NCBI RefSeq assembly: GCF_010993775.1
Contig: NZ_WOTO01000076.1
Location: forward strand, 1 to 40,582
Reading direction: 5' to 3'
Source: Fodinicola feengrottensis
Lineage (GTDB): Bacteria > Actinomycetota > Actinomycetes > Mycobacteriales > HKI-0501
DNA: 40,582 bases
Part shown: one piece after another, positions 1 through 10,176 of the stretch
Position numbering within the stretch: the stretch's first letter is position 1
How the letters are laid out: every line of letters starts with the position of its first letter
Program-made: the position numbers and the translations under genes
The notes under the pieces: generated by a model
Database searches by the model: none
Told to the model about the DNA's origin: nothing
The model's input: the letters and a program-made list of their open reading frames with translations, nothing else

Positions 1-1512
1 GGCCGGGTTGACCAGCGGGGCCCCGCCGGGGTGCTCATCGCGGGACTCTCTCGGCGGGCCTGAGATCACCTCGACCAGCTCCGCGGTCAGATCGACCCCG
101 AGGCTGCCGGTGACCTTCGCGCGTACGAGATCGCCGACCTGGACCTGGTGCCCGGCCAGGTCGACCGCGACCTCGCCGTCGACCTCGGGCGCCTGGTGCT
201 CGCCTCGTCCGGAGGCCGCACCCTCATCGATCGATTCGACGAGCACGTCGACGTGCGTGCCGATCCGCTCCTCGGCCCGCTGCGCGCTCAGCTCCTCGAC
301 CAGCCGGCTCAGCTTGTCCTGTCGGCGGGTGATGGTGTCCGGCTTGACCTTTGGGCGCAGGTTGGCGCCTTCGGTGCCTTCTTCGTCCGAATACGCGAAG
401 ACACCGACCGCGTCCAGCCTGGCCTCGTTCAGGAACCGCTCCAGCTCCCGCACGTCGTCGCGGGTCTCGCCCGGGAAGCCGACGATCACGTTCGTACGCG
501 CCCCAGCTCCGGTGCCATCGCACGGGCGGTCGCCAGCAGCTCCAGGAACCGCTCGCGGGAGCCGAACCGGCGCATCCGGCGCAACAGCGGCTCGCTGGCG
601 TGCTGGAACGACAGGTCCAGGTAGGCCGCCACACCCGGGGTGTTGCAGATGACCTCAACCAGCTCCGGCCGCAGCTCGGCGGGCTGCAGGTAACTCGCCC
701 TTACGCGCACGATGCCCTCGATGGCCGCCAGCTCCGGCAGCAGCTTCGCGAGCAGCGCCGGGTCGCCGAGGTCCTTGCCGTACGAGGTGGAGTTCTCGCT
801 GACCAGGACCAGCTCTCGGACGCCCTGCTCAGCCAGCCAGCGGGCCTCGGTCAGCAGCTCCGCCGGCCGGCGCGAGGTGAAGGCACCGCGGAAGGACGGG
901 ATGGCGCAGAAAGCGCATCGTCGGTCGCAGCCGGAGGCGATCTTCAGCGGCGCCACCGGGCCGCCCTCCAGGCGCTTGCGCAGCACTCGGGGGCCGGACG
1001 CCGCGCGCGACGCCGGCGGGCAGGTCCTGGGTGTGGCCGGGCACGAACGCGGTCGCCGCGGCCCGGTCGACGGGGCTGATCGGGAGCAACTTGCGGCGGT
1101 CCGACGGCACGTGGGACGGCAGCTTCTCGCCGGACAGGACAGCCAGCAGGCGGTCGGAGATATCCGGGTAGTGGTCGAAGCCCAGCACCGCGTCGGCCTC
1201 CGGCATCGCCTCCGCGAGCTCCTTGCCATAACGCTCGGCCATGCAGCCGGTCGCCACCACCTTCGCGCCGCTGTCGGTGGCCTGCAGGATGGTGTCGACC
1301 GAGTCCTTTTTCGCCTGCTCGATGAAGCCGCACGTGTTCACCAGGACAACGTCGGCGCCCTCGGTGTCCTCGGACAGCTCCCAGCCGCCGGCCGCCAGCC
1401 GGCCGGCCAGCTCCTCGGAGTCGACCTCGTTGCGGGCGCAGCCCAGGGTGACCAACGCCACCCGTCCAGCGGGTCGCTCGATGGATTCCTGAACGCTTGG
1501 TCGGGCAGGCAC
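1..1512 (-). CDS. rimO: Ribosomal protein S12 methylthiotransferase RimO (3' end at window edge, frameshifted)
   Basis: Radical-SAM enzyme that adds a methylthio group to the conserved aspartate of ribosomal protein S12. The N-terminal MTTase domain has its three cluster cysteines in LGCARNE, VNTCGF and ATGCMAERY. The radical-SAM motif CDRRCAFCAIP (CxxxCxxC) follows, and a C-terminal TRAM-like segment runs off the left edge (last visible residues GGAPLVNPA). The GTG start at 1512 precedes ERPAGRVALVTLGCARNE, as in the family. Two frame changes break it: one in a G5 run at 989-993 and one near 500, between ATARAMAPELG and RTNVIVGFPGE. No essential motif is lost on reconstruction, so I treat them as sequencing indels. 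About 504 codons are visible, close to full family length, so little is missing. It diverges from the acetyltransferase gene, with a 65-bp gap. Confidence 0.93.
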
Positions 1513-1577
1513 CCAGACAGCCTACGTGCCAACCGCCTCCGGCAGGGTCCCCCGGGGTCGAGGTAGGGTTGCCGGTC

Positions 1578-2092
1578 GTGCACCAGGAGATCGCCGTCAG
1601 GCGCGCGCGTACCGCCGACGTGGCGCGGATCGCGGGTCTCGTGGACTTCTATTCCGGCAAGCGGATCCTGCTGGAAAAGGCGCCGGTCACGCTTTATGAG
1701 GACGTACAGGAATTCTGGGTCGCCTGCCCGGCGGACGATCTGTCCGTGGTGATCGGGTGCGGGGCGCTGCACGTGTTGTGGCAGGACCTCGGCGAGATTC
1801 GTACGCTCGCGGTGGACCAGTCGTGGCGCGGCCGGCGGATCGGCGACCTGTTGATGGCGCAGCTGCTGCGGACCGCTCGCGAACTCGGCCTGGAACGGCT
1901 GTTCTGCCTGACGTTCGAGCGAAAGTTCTTCGAACGGCACGGATTCCAGACCATTTCCGGAACGCCGGTCGAAGCCGAGGTGTACGAGCAGATGCGCCGC
2001 TCGTATGACGAAGGCGTCGCGGAGTTTCTCGACCTGGAGTACGTGAAACCCAATACGCTGGGAAAAACACCCGAATGCTCCTGGTCCTGTAG
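1578..2092 (+). CDS. argA: Amino-acid N-acetyltransferase, ArgA type (GNAT; frameshifted at 3' end)
   Basis: Stand-alone GNAT of about 171 residues resembling the actinobacterial N-acetylglutamate synthase (Rv2747-type), first step of arginine synthesis. The acetyl-CoA loop is visible as VDQSWRGRRIGDLLM, followed by LGLERLFCLTFERKFFERHGF and the family C-terminus LDLEYVKPNTLG. I chose GTG 1578 because it directly precedes HQEIAVRRARTADV, the usual N-terminus; reading further upstream would overlap rimO. The raw frame runs on to 2135, but adding one A to the A5 run near 2063 gives the expected ending NTRMLLVL and a TAG at 2090-2092. That is strong evidence for a homopolymer error. In Mycobacterium the argA gene also sits by ftsK in this core region, which supports the identification. 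Confidence 0.83.
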
Positions 2093-2199
2093 TCATTCGG
2101 TGACGGCTCGAAGCGGTGGCGGTGCCCCCTGGTAATCCGCCCCATTCGTACCGGAGAATCTTGTGCGACAAGCGGGCGCGCATGGCGGAGGAGGTGTGG

Positions 2200-2785
2200 A
2201 TGGCTATCCCGTACTCGACGGACCCGGTGCAGAACGAGCTGTTCGAGATCCGGTCGGCGATCACCGACCTGAACGCTCTCGTGGCTCGCGAGCAGGAGCG
2301 TGCGTCCTTTCGGGAGGAGCTGATCGACCGGCTGCACGGGGAGAACCAGACCCTGCGCCGCAGCGAGCTCGACACCACCCTGGAACCGGTCCGCGGCGGC
2401 CTTTACCGGCTCTACGACCTGTCCAGCCGGGAGGCGGCTCGCTGGCAGCTGGCCAGCACCGAGGGTCAGCCCCAGTCCGCCGACCAGCCACCGACGCAGG
2501 ACGGACCCGCTGTTCGGGGTCTTCGCCGAGCAGGTCGGCGCGCTGTTCACCGCCTTCGCCGAGGAAGTGCTCGAAGTGCTCGGCCGGATCGGCGTGGAGG
2601 CCTTCGAGGTGAAGGCCGGCGAGCTTTACGACGCGAGCATGCACCGGCCGGTGGAGACTGTCCGGGTGGACCACCCGAGCTGGGACGGCGCGGTCGTACA
2701 AATGGTGTCCGCTGGGTTCGTACGGGGTGAGACCGTCCTTCGGCGGGCCGACGTGGTCGTCGGCCAGCACGGGTCGGCGACGTAG
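2200..2785 (+). CDS. GrpE-like nucleotide exchange factor (noncanonical, frameshifted)
   Basis: A GrpE-family co-chaperone would release ADP from an Hsp70. Visible parts: an N-terminal charged helical region (NELFEIRSAITDLNALVARE, then SFREELIDRLHGENQTLRR), a central helix (FAEQVGALFTAFAEEVLEVL) and the C-terminal beta domain (GVEAFEVKAGELYDASMHRP ... VSAGFVRGETVLRRADVVV), which carries the classical GrpE end. Start ATG 2200 is preceded by GGAGGAGG at a 5-nt spacing; ATG 2182 has no such site. One frame change lies near 2505, between TQDGP and LFGVFAEQ. The next gene is an Hsp70 70 bp downstream, so the two probably form a pair. The sequence is much diverged from housekeeping GrpE, so I assign no symbol. 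Confidence 0.75.
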
Positions 2786-2855
2786 ACACCGACGGCAGTG
2801 TTGTCGTCACAGGTGGGGGCTGTCTCGGGTGGGGATAAGAGGAGAGGGATCCGCC

Positions 2856-4478
2856 GTGGTTGTTTACGGAGTCGACCTTGGCACGACGTACTCGAGCCTG
2901 GGTTACCTCGACGTCACCGGCCGGCCGGCGGTGATCCAGACAGCCGACGGCACCGACGCGATCCCGTCGGTGGCGTATTTCGCGTCAGCCACCGAGGTCG
3001 TCATCGGTGAGGAGGCCAAGGACACCGCGGTCATCCAGCCGGACCTGGTCGTGGACCTGATCAAACGCGAGCTGGGCAGCAACCACTCGGTCGCGATGCA
3101 CGGCGACGTGTTCACACCGGAGGAGATCTCCGCGCTGATCCTGCGCCGACTGGTGAACGACGCGGAGGCCTTCACCCGCGGCAGCGAGGCGCTGGACGAG
3201 GACGACGACGGCCCGACACCCGCGGTCATCGCGGTGCCGGCGTCCTTTCGGCACCCAGCAGCGCGAGGCCACCCGGATCGCCGGCGAACTGGCCGGGCTG
3301 TCGGTCATCGACGTGATCTCCGAGCCGATCGCGGCGGCCATCTCGTACGGCGTGCTGGATCTGGATCCGGCTGATGACCAGGAACAGACGATCCTGATCT
3401 TCGACCTCGGCGGCGGCACCTTCGACATCACGGTCATCGCCGTACGCGGCAACCAGGTCGAGGAGATCTGCACCGGCGGCGACCCAGAACTCGGTGGCGT
3501 GGCGTGGACTGGGACGACCGGCTGGCCGAGCAGCTGGTCGAGGAGTTCTTCGCCGCGCATCCCGGCTCGTCGCACCCGTTCGACGACGCCGGCACGCTGC
3601 ACGACATCCGGCATCAGGTCGAGGACGCGAAGATCCGGCTGTCGTCTGAGGAAAGCCAGACCGTACGCATCGTCCACGAGGGCCTGGTGGCGACGATCGA
3701 GCTGACCCGCGGCGAGTTCGAGACCCGCACCCTGGACCTGCTCGACCGAGCCATCGAGATCACCCGGAACGCCCTCGCGGCCGCCGCGCAGCGAGGCGTC
3801 CCGAAGGTCGACGAGATCATCCTGGTCGGCGGTTCGTCCCGGATGCCCGCGGTGACCGACCGGCTGATCGCCGAATTCGGTCTGCAGCCCCGGCTGCACG
3901 AGCCCGAACTCGCGGTCGCCAAGGGCGCGGCCCGGTACGGCTTCGACCAGATCTACCACCGGATGGTCGCCGCCGGCCGCGTCGAAGATGCCCAGCGGCT
4001 GGCCCGCCGTACCGGCCTGTCCCCCGAGCAGGAGGAGCGGCTCGCCAACCAGAGCCTGCGCCCGGTGGTGCCGCGCAGCGTCGGGATCATGTGCTCGGAT
4101 GGCGAGTACGACTCGGTCGTCCACCTCATCCACGGCAACGACCCGCTGCCGGCCGCCGCCACCGCCACCCTTTTCACCGGTGCCGACAACCAGACCAGCC
4201 TCACCGTCCAGATCGTCGAACAGGCCGGCCCGACCGAGTCCCCCGACCCGACCGCTAATCGGTTGGTAGCCCTGGGCAGTGTGAAGCTCGCGCCCGCCAT
4301 GCCCGCCGGCACCCCGGTAGAGCTGACCCTGTCGATGACCAGGGGCGGATTGCTGCGCGCCGAGTTCAACCCCGAGCAAGGCGCCCAGCCGCACGATTTC
4401 CGTTTGCGGGTGGGAAATATCAGCGACGCCGACATTCCCGCCGTCCGCGACCGGCTCGCCGTGATCAAGGTCCGCTAG
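2856..4478 (+). CDS. Hsp70-like ATPase (DnaK-family, short C-terminus, two frameshifts)
   Basis: Hsp70 nucleotide-binding domain with all signature elements: phosphate-1 GVDLGTTYSSLGY at the N-terminus, EPIAAAISYG, phosphate-2 IFDLGGGTFDITVI and the adenosine motif ILVGGSSRMPAV. After about residue 365 comes a shorter substrate-binding-like beta region (VVPRSVGIMCSD ... LTLSMTRGGLLRAEFNPEQ) ending in VRDRLAVIKVR. The helical lid of canonical DnaK, with its EEVD-like or Q-rich tail, is absent; total is about 541 residues against about 610-640. GTG 2856 has GAGGAGAGGG about 6-7 nt upstream. Frame changes occur near 3247 (extra T in CTTTCGG) and near 3507 (missing G in GTGGACTGG). It follows the GrpE-like gene and has no J-protein neighbour. 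Its TAG stop lies in the left end of an inverted-repeat element. Confidence 0.88.
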
Positions 4479-4642
4479 TGTCCTGGGTTCGAAGTTCGTT
4501 GCTTTATATTCGGTGATCCAGACGGTGGCCTGAGTGCGCCGGAGGATCGTCCTCATACTGGTGGTATGTGGGCGATTCTCCGATGCTCTCAGACGCCGTC
4601 TGGGCGCCGGAGAAAGTAGCGAACTTCGGGCGCAGGACACTA
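4476..4642. mobile_element. 167-bp MITE-like inverted-repeat element
   Basis: The left end TAGTGTCCTGGGTTCGAAGT (4476 on, 23 bp in all) and right end 4620-4642 (reads CGAACTTCGGGCGCAGGACA then CTA) are imperfect inverted repeats, and TA dinucleotides mark both boundaries. An inner CCAGACGG/CCGTCTGG pair adds to the fold. TA duplication fits IS630/Tc1-mariner-type transposition; removing the element would restore CGC-TAG, leaving the hsp70 stop codon unchanged. A closely similar right end lies beside the IS630 remnant near 27.1 kb. No transposase is encoded. Confidence 0.6.
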
Positions 4643-4670
4643 GCTTCTTCTGTTTCGTCCGCCGAGAAAA

Positions 4671-4705
4671 AGATCCCCCGAATACAAAAGGTAGTCGGGG
4701 GATCT
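4671..4705 (-). terminator. Rho-independent terminator of the conservon operon
   Basis: An 11-bp stem (4671-4681 against 4695-4705, AGATCCCCCGA / TCGGGGGATCT) with a 13-nt loop. On the minus strand it is followed by a TTTTCTC tract. It lies 26 bp past the stop codon of the GTPase gene. Confidence 0.75.
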
Positions 4706-4730
4706 GACGGTTTCGCGGTGGACCGGAAAG

Positions 4731-5365
4731 TCAGCGGGCGCCAAGGGCGGGTGCGTCGGTTTCCTCGGTTTCGTCGGGAAGCAGGCTCATCACGTAGTCG
4801 ACGAGGGTGATCAGGACCGCTTTGCTGGATTCCCGGTGGCGGGCGTCGCAGAGCAGGACCGGCACGTCGGGATCGAGGTCGAGGGCGATCCGGATGTCCT
4901 CCGGCGGGTAGCGCCGAGCGCCGTCGAAGCAGTTGACCGCGACGATGAAGGGCGTGTTCCGGCGTTCGAAGAAGTCGACGGCGGAGAAGCTGTCGGCCAG
5001 CCGGCAGTGTCGGCCAGCACGATCGCACCGAGGGCGCCGTAGACCAGCTCGTCCCACATGAACCAGAAACGGTCCTGGCCGGGCGTACCGAAAAGGTAGA
5101 CCAGCAACCCGGAGTCCACCGTGATACGACCGAAGTCCATCGCGACCGTGGTGGTGGTTTTGGCTTCCACGCCGACCATGTCGTCCACGCCGAGGCTCTG
5201 GTCGGTGATGACCTCCTCGGTACGCAGCGGCTCGATCTCACTGACCGAGCTGACCATGGTGGTCTTGCCGACACCGAAACCACCGGCGATCAGGATCTTG
5301 ATGGCGGTGGGGAGTTCCTCGGTGCCGTCGTGACCGGGCTCGGAATCAGAGGGCCCGTATTCCAT
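4731..5365 (-). CDS. Conservon small GTPase, CvnD-type (frameshifted)
   Basis: Small Ras-like/MglA-related GTPase, last gene of a four-gene conservon. The P-loop is GGFGVGKTTMVSSVSE and the switch-II/G3 region is LFGTPGQDRFWFMWDEL. NCFD in the NxxD position gives base recognition, and LLCDARHRESSKAVLITLV resembles the G5 end. Start ATG 5365 overlaps the upstream DUF742 gene by 20 nt, suggesting translational coupling. One frame change near 5008 separates ALGAIVLADT from RLADSFSAVDFFERR. In Streptomyces such GTPases associate at the membrane with the roadblock and DUF742 partners and modulate development and metabolism; that role is inferred here from family membership. Confidence 0.9.
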
Positions 5366-5717
5366 TGATCACCGCCTTGAGGACCCGCTTGTTCGACTGC
5401 CGGGCGCGCGTCATGGGCGCGCGAACGGCGATCGCATCGCGTTGCAGAAGATCATCGAGCAGAACTTTGACCACTCCCGCGGGCAAGTTGACGTGGGCTG
5501 CTATCTCCGCCACCGACAACGGCTGACGACACAACTGAAGAATCTTGACATGCTCGGGCTCCAGGCCCGGCCCGCCGTCCGCCGGCTGGGTGGCGATGAC
5601 GACCGAGATCAGGTCGAACTTCGCCGCGGCCGGCCGGGTCCGGCCCTTGGTGACCGCGTACGGCCGAACCAGCGGACCCGCTGACTCGTCGTACCAGACG
5701 CCGCCGGTGGGTTCCAT
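5346..5717 (-). CDS. Conservon DUF742 protein, CvnC-type
   Basis: Intact 123-residue DUF742 protein, one of the few unbroken genes here. Family landmarks are LVRPYAVTKGRTRP near the N-terminus, ILQLCRQPLSVAEIAAHVNL, PAGVVKVLLDDLL in the winged-helix-like core and the terminal KRVLKAVINGIRAL. The ATG directly abuts the TAA of the roadblock gene (TAAATG) and its 3' end overlaps the GTPase gene, so the three are almost certainly co-translated. DUF742 proteins are thought to bridge the roadblock protein and the GTPase in conservon complexes; no catalytic motif is visible. Confidence 0.92.
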   Translation of the reverse strand: MEPTGGVWYDESAGPLVRPYAVTKGRTRPAAAKFDLISVVIATQPADGGPGLEPEHVKILQLCRQPLSVAEIAAHVNLPAGVVKVLLDDLLQRDAIAVRAPMTRARQSNKRVLKAVINGIRAL

Positions 5718-6331
5718 TTACGGCTCTCGACCAGGTAACCGGGACGGACCGGTGGGGAAACCGGGAGCCGGACCGGAACCGGTGATGCCGGGGCCGAGCC
5801 GCCCCGGGCCGGGCACCGAACCAGGCCGTGGGCCGGTCGGCACGCCCGATGGCGGTCCGACCGGGCCACGAGCCGGCCCGGCGGTGCCGGGCACCACTGG
5901 ACCGGCGCCGCGGCCGGGGCCGGCCTGCGGCGGCTGGTTGCGTGGGGAGGTGCTCAGGCTCTGTCCGACCCGGCGGACCAACAGGTTCATCTCGAACGCC
6001 ACCGGCCGATGTCAGCGTCCGCGGCGGCGATGATGGCCAGCGAGGAGCCGCTGCCGGCCGCCGTGACGAACAGGAAGGCGGACTCCATCTCGATGATGGT
6101 CTGCCGTACCGGACCACCGCCGAAATGCCGGCTGGCGCCGCGGGCGAGGCTCTGCAGGCCGGACGCGACCGCGGCCAGGTGCTCGGCGGCGGCCTGGTCC
6201 AGGCCCGCCGAGCCACCGACCAGCAGGCCGTCGGCCGACAGCACAGCGGCGTCACGGACTCCCGGGACTCGCTCCACCAAATCGTCCAACAGCCAGTTCA
6301 GCTGGCCCAGCGCATTGGTCTTCTGCGTCAT
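5718..6331 (-). CDS. Conservon roadblock/LC7 protein, CvnB-type, with Pro/Gly-rich tail (frameshifted)
   Basis: Roadblock/LC7 (MglB-like) domain over residues 1-130: LNWLLDDLVERVPGVRDAAV, LSADGLLVGGSAGL, AAVASGLQSLARGAS, then DIG-VAFEMNLLVRRVGQSL. The frame breaks at about 6000, where GGCCGGTGGCG lacks one G of the expected GGCCGGGTGGCG. Past the domain the protein carries an unusual ~70-residue tail rich in Pro, Gly and Arg (QPPQAGPGRGAGPVVPG ...), longer than typical CvnB proteins, which end soon after VGQ. Its ATG overlaps the CvnA stop (ATGA), indicating coupling. Probable role: GTPase regulator or scaffold for the downstream GTPase. Confidence 0.88.
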
Positions 6332-9300
6332 CCGTCAGCTCCTCGGTCCCCGTTCGGGTGGTGTCCCACGTTGTGCTGCGCCGCATCATCCCGTGCCCGT
6401 CCACCGGGTCCGGAGCCGGCCGGCGATCCGAGCGGCGACTGGGCCGACCAGTCCGCCGGCGCGGACCGGCCGCGCCAGGAACCCTGCTGATAGGCGGCCA
6501 TCAGCCGGCGGGCGTCGTCGGCGCTGCGGTGCTCCACCGGCGGGCCGTCCGGCTCCTGTGGCGGCGGCACCACCTCTGCTAACTGCGGCGACAGGCTGGC
6601 TTGCCGGATCCGCCGCGGCAGCCCGCGGTGATCGCCCAACTGCGGACCACGCTGGTCCGTACGCCCAGCCGGGCCGGGCGCCGAGATCGGCGGCACCCCC
6701 GGCACCGGTGGCAGCGGCGGCACCATCCGCACCGGCCCGGTCGCGAGCGGCCCCACCGGGCTCACCGGGCGCACTGGGTTAACTGGCTGCACGGGGTTAA
6801 CCGGCTGCACAGGGTTAACCGGCTGCGCGGGGCCGGGCTGGCCCACCGGACGACTCGTCTGCGGGCTGGCCGCTGGCGGCTGGGGTGGAGCCACTGGCTG
6901 GGCAGGCTGCCGTTGCGGGTACGGCGGCGATGGCACGGCTTCTGGCGCGGCAGGTGCCGCCGGCGGCCCGCTGGATGGCTGGCCGCTCGATGGCTGGCTG
7001 CTCGGTGGCTGGGCCTGCGGAGGCGGCAGGGTGGGCGACGGGCTCTGCACGGGGCCGCGTGGGTACGACGGGAGGTCAGCTGGCGGCTGCGGGCCGGCCT
7101 GCGGACTCTGGTACGAACCAGCCGGACCGCTCGGGTAGGCGCCGGTCGGCCCACTCGTCGGATATCCGCCGGTGGGTGAGCTCGTCGGATACGCCCTGGT
7201 CGGCGCGGCCGGTGGCAGGCCGGACGGGCCAGCCGCGGGCAACGGGACCACCGTCGTGGGCGGGACCGGCAGCTGGGTGGTGGGCGACCCCGGCGGCGGC
7301 GATCCCGGTGGCATCCGGTGCGCCCCGCCGGACCGTCGTTCCAGCAGGTCGTCGGGCTGGTCGTCGGGTCGTACAAACGGGATGAACTCGGCCCGATCGA
7401 CCGCCGGGGTGCCGTAGCCGTTGCGGATATCCAGCGGCGCCGGGACCGGCGCGCCGTATGGCGAAGGCGCGGCCGGCTCGGGCTCCGGCGGCAGGTCCGG
7501 CACCGCCTGCGGCCCGGTGGCCCAAGCCTCCGCCTCCACCGCGCTGGAGGCGTCCTCGTACTCGCTGGCCTCGTCGTAGCTGTTGTCGATGGTGCCACCG
7601 GTGACCCGCTCATCCGCGGCGCTCTGGTCGTACAGGTTCTCCGGCGGCCCAGCGAACCCGCCGTCGAAAAACCGCTGTCGATGGTGCCGCCGGTGACCCG
7701 GTCGTCGGGTTCGCCCTGTGCGTACGGGTCGGGGGCCGAGGTGAGGGTGAAGCCGTTCGGCGGCCCGCCGGTGGAGCCGCCCGACCCCTGCGCCGGTCCG
7801 CCGCTGGGCGCCGCCTCCAGCTCGGACAGGGTGCCGACCGAGGCCGCCGGGTCGCCGTACCCGTTGTGGCCGCTACCACTGACGGCACCCACCAACGCCT
7901 TCGGCTCGGCCGGCGCGCGGTCCGCGCCGGCACTGGTGGAGATCAGATTGGACGGGATGAGCACGATGGCGCTGGTGCCGCCATAAGGCGACGAACGCAG
8001 CGACGACACGTGCACGTTGTGCCGGGCCGCCAGCCGAGCTACCACGAACATGCCCAGCCGGGAGTTGTCGGAGATCGCCAGCACGTTGAACTCGGGCGGG
8101 TTGGCGAAGTAGCGGTTCGCCGCGGTCATCTCGTCGCCCTGCATGCCCAGGCCGCGGTCCTCGATCTCGACCACGAAGCCCTTGGGCACCAGCTGACCGG
8201 TGACCTGCACCTGGGTGTGCGGCGGGGAGAACGAGACGGCGTTGTCAATCAGCTCGGACAGCAGGTGCGTCAGGTCGCTGACCGCTGAGCCGTTCAACGC
8301 TCCGTCGCCGATCGGCAGCACTCGTACGCGCGAATAACCGCCGACCTCAGCCGCGGCGCTGCGGATGACGTCGACCAGCGGCACCGGCTGGCGCCACTGC
8401 CGGCCGGGCGCCCCGCCGCCGAGAATGATCAGGTTCTCGGCGTTGCGGCGCATCCGGGTGGCCAGGTTGTCGATCCGGAACAGGTCGTCCAGATCGGACG
8501 GGACGGGTCGGTGGCCTTGCGCTCCATCGCGTCCAGCTGGCTGAGCTGCTGGTGGACCAGGCCCTGGGTGCGCCGGGCGATGTTCACGAACACGGTGTTG
8601 ATGCCGGCCCGCAGGTTGGCCTGCTCGACGGCGACCAGCACCGCGGTGTGTCGTACGGCGTTGAACGAGTCGCCGACCTGACCGATCTCGTCCGAGCCGT
8701 ACTCCAGCGCGGGCGCCTCGATGTCGGCGTCCACCTTCTCGCCCTGCCGCAGCCGCTCGACGACTGCCGGCAGTTGCTTGGTGGCCATGTCCTGCGCGGA
8801 ACCGCCGAGCCGGCGCAGCTGCTTGATCAGCCGGCGGGACACCCTTACCGAGAAGACCAGCGACGCGACCACCGCTACCAACCCGAGCAGGCCGGCGAGA
8901 CCCAGCAGCACGAACGCGGTGACGGTGGCGCCAGTCGTACGCCCGGAGGCGGCGGTCGTGACGGACTCGTTCCACTTGTCGAGCGAGCCGAGCACCTGGC
9001 TGGACAGCGACTGCCAATCGGCGGCGCTGACCGGCACCGGCTTGTTCGGCCCACCCTGGGAGATGATCCGCTGCTCGGCGGCGCCGAGGCCCGCGTACGC
9101 CTGGCTTTGAGTGACCTGCTGGTATCCGCTCTGGGCAGTCTTGTCGAGCTGCGTCACGACCAGGTTGTAGAGCGCCGCGTGAGTGCCGACCAGGCCGGCG
9201 AAGGCTGTGTACTCGTCGGCGGTGAAGGTGCCGGACGCCTGTGCGCAGGCGACGACCGCGTCCTCCCGGGACAACGCCTCCCGGCCGCGCATCAGGTCGA

Positions 9301-9838
9301 CCAGGTTCTTGGCCGGCACGATGGTGTCGGCGTTGCTGGTGGCGGCGATCCGGTCGAGCACCGAGAACTGCTCGTTGATCAGGTCGGTGAACGACCCGAG
9401 CACCTCCAGCGGGCTGACCACGGCGTCCACGGTGAGCCGCAGCGACTGCAGCCGCGGGAAGTCCGAGATCGCGGTGACCGCGGCCTGCTGGACCGACGAG
9501 TCCACCAGGAAGCCGCCCTGCCCGTCGTTGGTGAGCCGGCGGAAGTCACTGACCGCGGTGTCCGACTTGTTCCGCAGCGCGATCATGTCGGACTGCCCGA
9601 CCGAGCGGCTGCTGCCAATGAACACCAGCGACGCGCGCCGTTCCGCCTCCAGCGCGGCGATCAGCTTGCTGGCCGGTCCCCCGTACGTGTCCTGTGCTGT
9701 CTGCCCGCCCAGATACTGCACCACGCTGCCGCTGGTGAGTGCGACTGCCAGCACCCAGAGCGCCAGCAGCGACACCAACGGCACGATCAGGAGTGCGGTC
9801 AGCCGGGAACGGATGGACTGGTGACGGCGGGCTCGCAT
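6328..9838 (-). CDS. Conservon sensor-kinase-like membrane protein, CvnA-type, with long Pro-rich tail (frameshifted)
   Basis: Nitrate/sulfonate-sensor-type histidine kinase heading the conservon, about 1,170 residues. Order: first membrane helix (LTALLIVPLVSLLALWVLAV), a ~270-residue extracytoplasmic helical sensor (ALEAERRASLVFIG), second membrane helix (LLGLAGLLGLVAVVASLVF), HAMP (RRLGGSAQDMA), a dimerisation region (NIARRTQGLVHQQLSQLDAM) and the ATP-binding domain with N box ELIDNAVSFSPP, G1 EIEDRGLGM and G2 SRLGMFVVARLAARHNV. A Pro/Gly-rich tail of roughly 400 residues follows. As in other CvnA proteins, the usual H-box histidine is not obvious. Frame breaks lie near 8510 and near 7660. 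GAGGTGA precedes the ATG at 9838. It heads the cvnABCD-type operon. Confidence 0.87.
6776..6829 (-). repeat. Three 18-bp tandem repeats coding for (QPVNPV)n
   Basis: Units at 6776-6793, 6794-6811 and 6812-6829 read GGGTTAACYGGCTGCRCR on the plus strand and encode PVNPVQ on the minus strand. A decayed fourth copy lies at 6758-6775. They sit in the Pro-rich tail of the CvnA-like protein and keep the frame. Confidence 0.85.
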
Positions 9839-10176
9839 CTCACCTCGTGAAGGACAGACGGGCCGGACAGGCAGGTGGGTTGCCGGACCGAGGGGGCAGC
9901 AGTGCTCGACAGCCTAGCGAGGCACCCGACCGAAACAGAAGGCATCGGCAGTATCGCGCCAAGAACCACAGCTACTTAGCGCCACATTGTTGCCGTGCCG
10001 CAACGGAACGTAGCGGAAAACCATTTCTGTGCGATCTGGATTGCTTTTACCTGTGCGGTACAGACCTTTCGGCAACAGAATAACAACTGACGGTCATCCG
10101 GCGGCCGACTCGTACGAGTGAAACGGCCGTGACGGAAAGTAACACCTTGCACGGTCAAGTGCCAGACATCGGATGT
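9839..10176. other. Intergenic region between ftsK stop and cvnA-type start; likely conservon promoter
   Basis: The 338 bp hold no convincing gene. The region is lower in GC than its surroundings around 9950-10080. On the minus strand TAGGCT (9916-9911) resembles an actinobacterial -10 hexamer, about 70 bp before the CvnA-type start, but I see no good -35. A minus-strand open frame of 60 codons (9976-10158) has no recognisable features. Confidence 0.35.

Noticed and set aside
351..1079. Long plus-strand open frames opposite rimO
   Set aside because: They are complementary shadows of the minus-strand rimO frame, Arg/Gly/Pro-rich, with no recognisable domain.
2985..4640. 551-codon minus-strand frame opposite the Hsp70-like gene
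   Set aside because: Antisense to a gene with all Hsp70 motifs; composition is that of an antisense shadow.
9976..10158. 60-codon minus-strand ORF between ftsK and the conservon
   Set aside because: No domain, no ribosome-binding site, atypical codon use; more likely promoter or leader DNA.
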